Assembly: GCA_902616855.1 (NCBI GenBank)
Contig: CACMUL010000001.1
Coordinates: 196,137-242,581, forward strand
Direction of reading: 5' to 3'
Source of the DNA: an uncultured Alphaproteobacteria bacterium
GTDB taxonomy: Bacteria > Pseudomonadota > Alphaproteobacteria > HIMB59
DNA length: 46,445 nt
Both the position numbers and the translations under genes were made by a program. Position 1 is the stretch's first letter; every line of letters begins with the position of its first letter. Shown in pieces: positions 46,151-46,445 of this stretch. A model generated the notes under the pieces. That model worked only from the letters and a program-made list of their open reading frames with translations, was not told where the DNA came from and searched no databases.

Positions 46151-46445
46151 GAAATTAATTAACAAAGAACCATTATCGTTAATTTTTTGTTCAGTATGAC
46201 TATATCCCCTCTCATTTAAGTAAGGAACTAAGTCGCTAAAATTTATGTATGTAAAAGCTGGTAGGCCTTTTCCAAATTTTATAGGCTCTACAGTAATAAA
46301 AATTTCATCAATTAAATCAGCATATAAGAAATAATCATGAACACTAGTTCCCCCTAAAATTAAAACACTCTCTTTGCAGAGATTTTCAAATTCATCCCAC
46401 TGGTTAATATCTGGATTAAAATAGTATTGATTTATTGAATTTTTA
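46139..46445 (-). CDS. RibD C-terminal/dihydrofolate reductase-family protein, 3' part
   Basis: An open frame on the minus strand entering from the window edge, about 102 codons to a TAG at 46139-46141. The readable part includes ESVLILGGTSVHDYFLYAD, then LIDEIFITVEPIKFGKGLPAF, the pattern of the RibD C-terminal (DHFR-like) reductase fold: GG for the NADPH phosphates and the D-E-x-x-x-x-x-x-P-x-x-x-G-x-G strand. The N-terminal part, which would separate a folate or pteridine reductase from a riboflavin-pathway reductase, is off-window. It converges on mobA with a 12-nt overlap. Confidence 0.8.
   Translation of the reverse strand, partial: KNSINQYYFNPDINQWDEFENLCKESVLILGGTSVHDYFLYADLIDEIFITVEPIKFGKGLPAFTYINFSDLVPYLNERGYSHTEQKINDNGSLLINFSKT

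Overview
The window is AT-rich (I estimate about 30% GC by eye, not computed), tightly packed chromosomal DNA. It most likely comes from a streamlined marine-type alphaproteobacterium in the broad style of SAR11, HIMB59 or AEGEAN-169; I cannot name the lineage from sequence alone. The alphaproteobacterial signs are: an NDUFA12-like complex I accessory gene beside MlaD-like (MCE) genes and a DUF2155 gene near accC; adk between secY and rpsM; the order tRNA-Tyr, tRNA-Gly, tuf, tRNA-Trp, secE, nusG; and a two-subunit formate dehydrogenase of the Methylorubrum FDH1 type. Streamlining shows as intergenic gaps of mostly 0-30 nt, TAATG stop/start junctions and five convergent gene pairs that overlap at their 3' ends. 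No stretch over 300 nt lacks a feature. The longest region without a protein gene (35582-35982) carries tRNA-Gly, tRNA-Tyr and a promoter.

Layout. (1) 1-5900: 3' part of accC, a minus-strand run NDUFA12 - two tandem MCE genes - DUF2155, then dacA with a SPOR tail, a phosphomannomutase/phosphoglucomutase, mgtE and tRNA-Leu(GAG). (2) 5919-7684: lipB, an RluC/RluD-type pseudouridine synthase and the fluoride channel crcB. (3) 7691-35896: one uninterrupted minus-strand block of transcription and translation genes. In transcription order it runs tRNA-Tyr, tRNA-Gly, tuf, tRNA-Trp, secE, nusG, rplKAJL, rpoBC, rpsLG, fusA, rpsJ, rplCDWB, rpsS, rplV, rpsC, rplP, rpmC, rpsQ, rplNXE, rpsNH, rplFR, rpsE, rplO, secY, adk, rpsMK, rpoA, rplQ, and continues into crcB and rluC. 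There is no second tuf after fusA and no rpmD between rpsE and rplO. Good sigma70-like promoters sharing the -35 hexamer TTGACT precede tRNA-Tyr, rpsL and rpsM. (4) 35983-37424, plus strand: rlmB, tRNA-Thr(TGT) and an unrecognised coiled-coil membrane protein. (5) 37429-46445: a formate-oxidation island with fdhA and fdhB (NAD-linked formate dehydrogenase), a LysR regulator with a candidate operator, tusA, moeA, mobB, fdhD, mobA and the 3' part of a RibD-C/DHFR-like reductase.

How the parts work together. Region 3 makes the core of the ribosome, RNA polymerase, the Sec translocon and elongation factors. Region 5 is a self-contained module: MoeA, MobA and MobB finish and escort the bis-MGD cofactor, FdhD (perhaps with TusA) supplies the sulfur needed for activity, and FdhAB oxidises formate to CO2 and passes electrons to NAD. 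The LysR protein probably controls fdhBA.

I found no phage, insertion sequence, CRISPR, toxin or defence locus. The points most worth a second look are an altered second zinc site in RpoC, the operator/promoter architecture in front of fdhB, predicted near-leaderless transcripts for rpsL and fdhB, tandem MCE genes, and an uncharacterised membrane protein next to the formate island.
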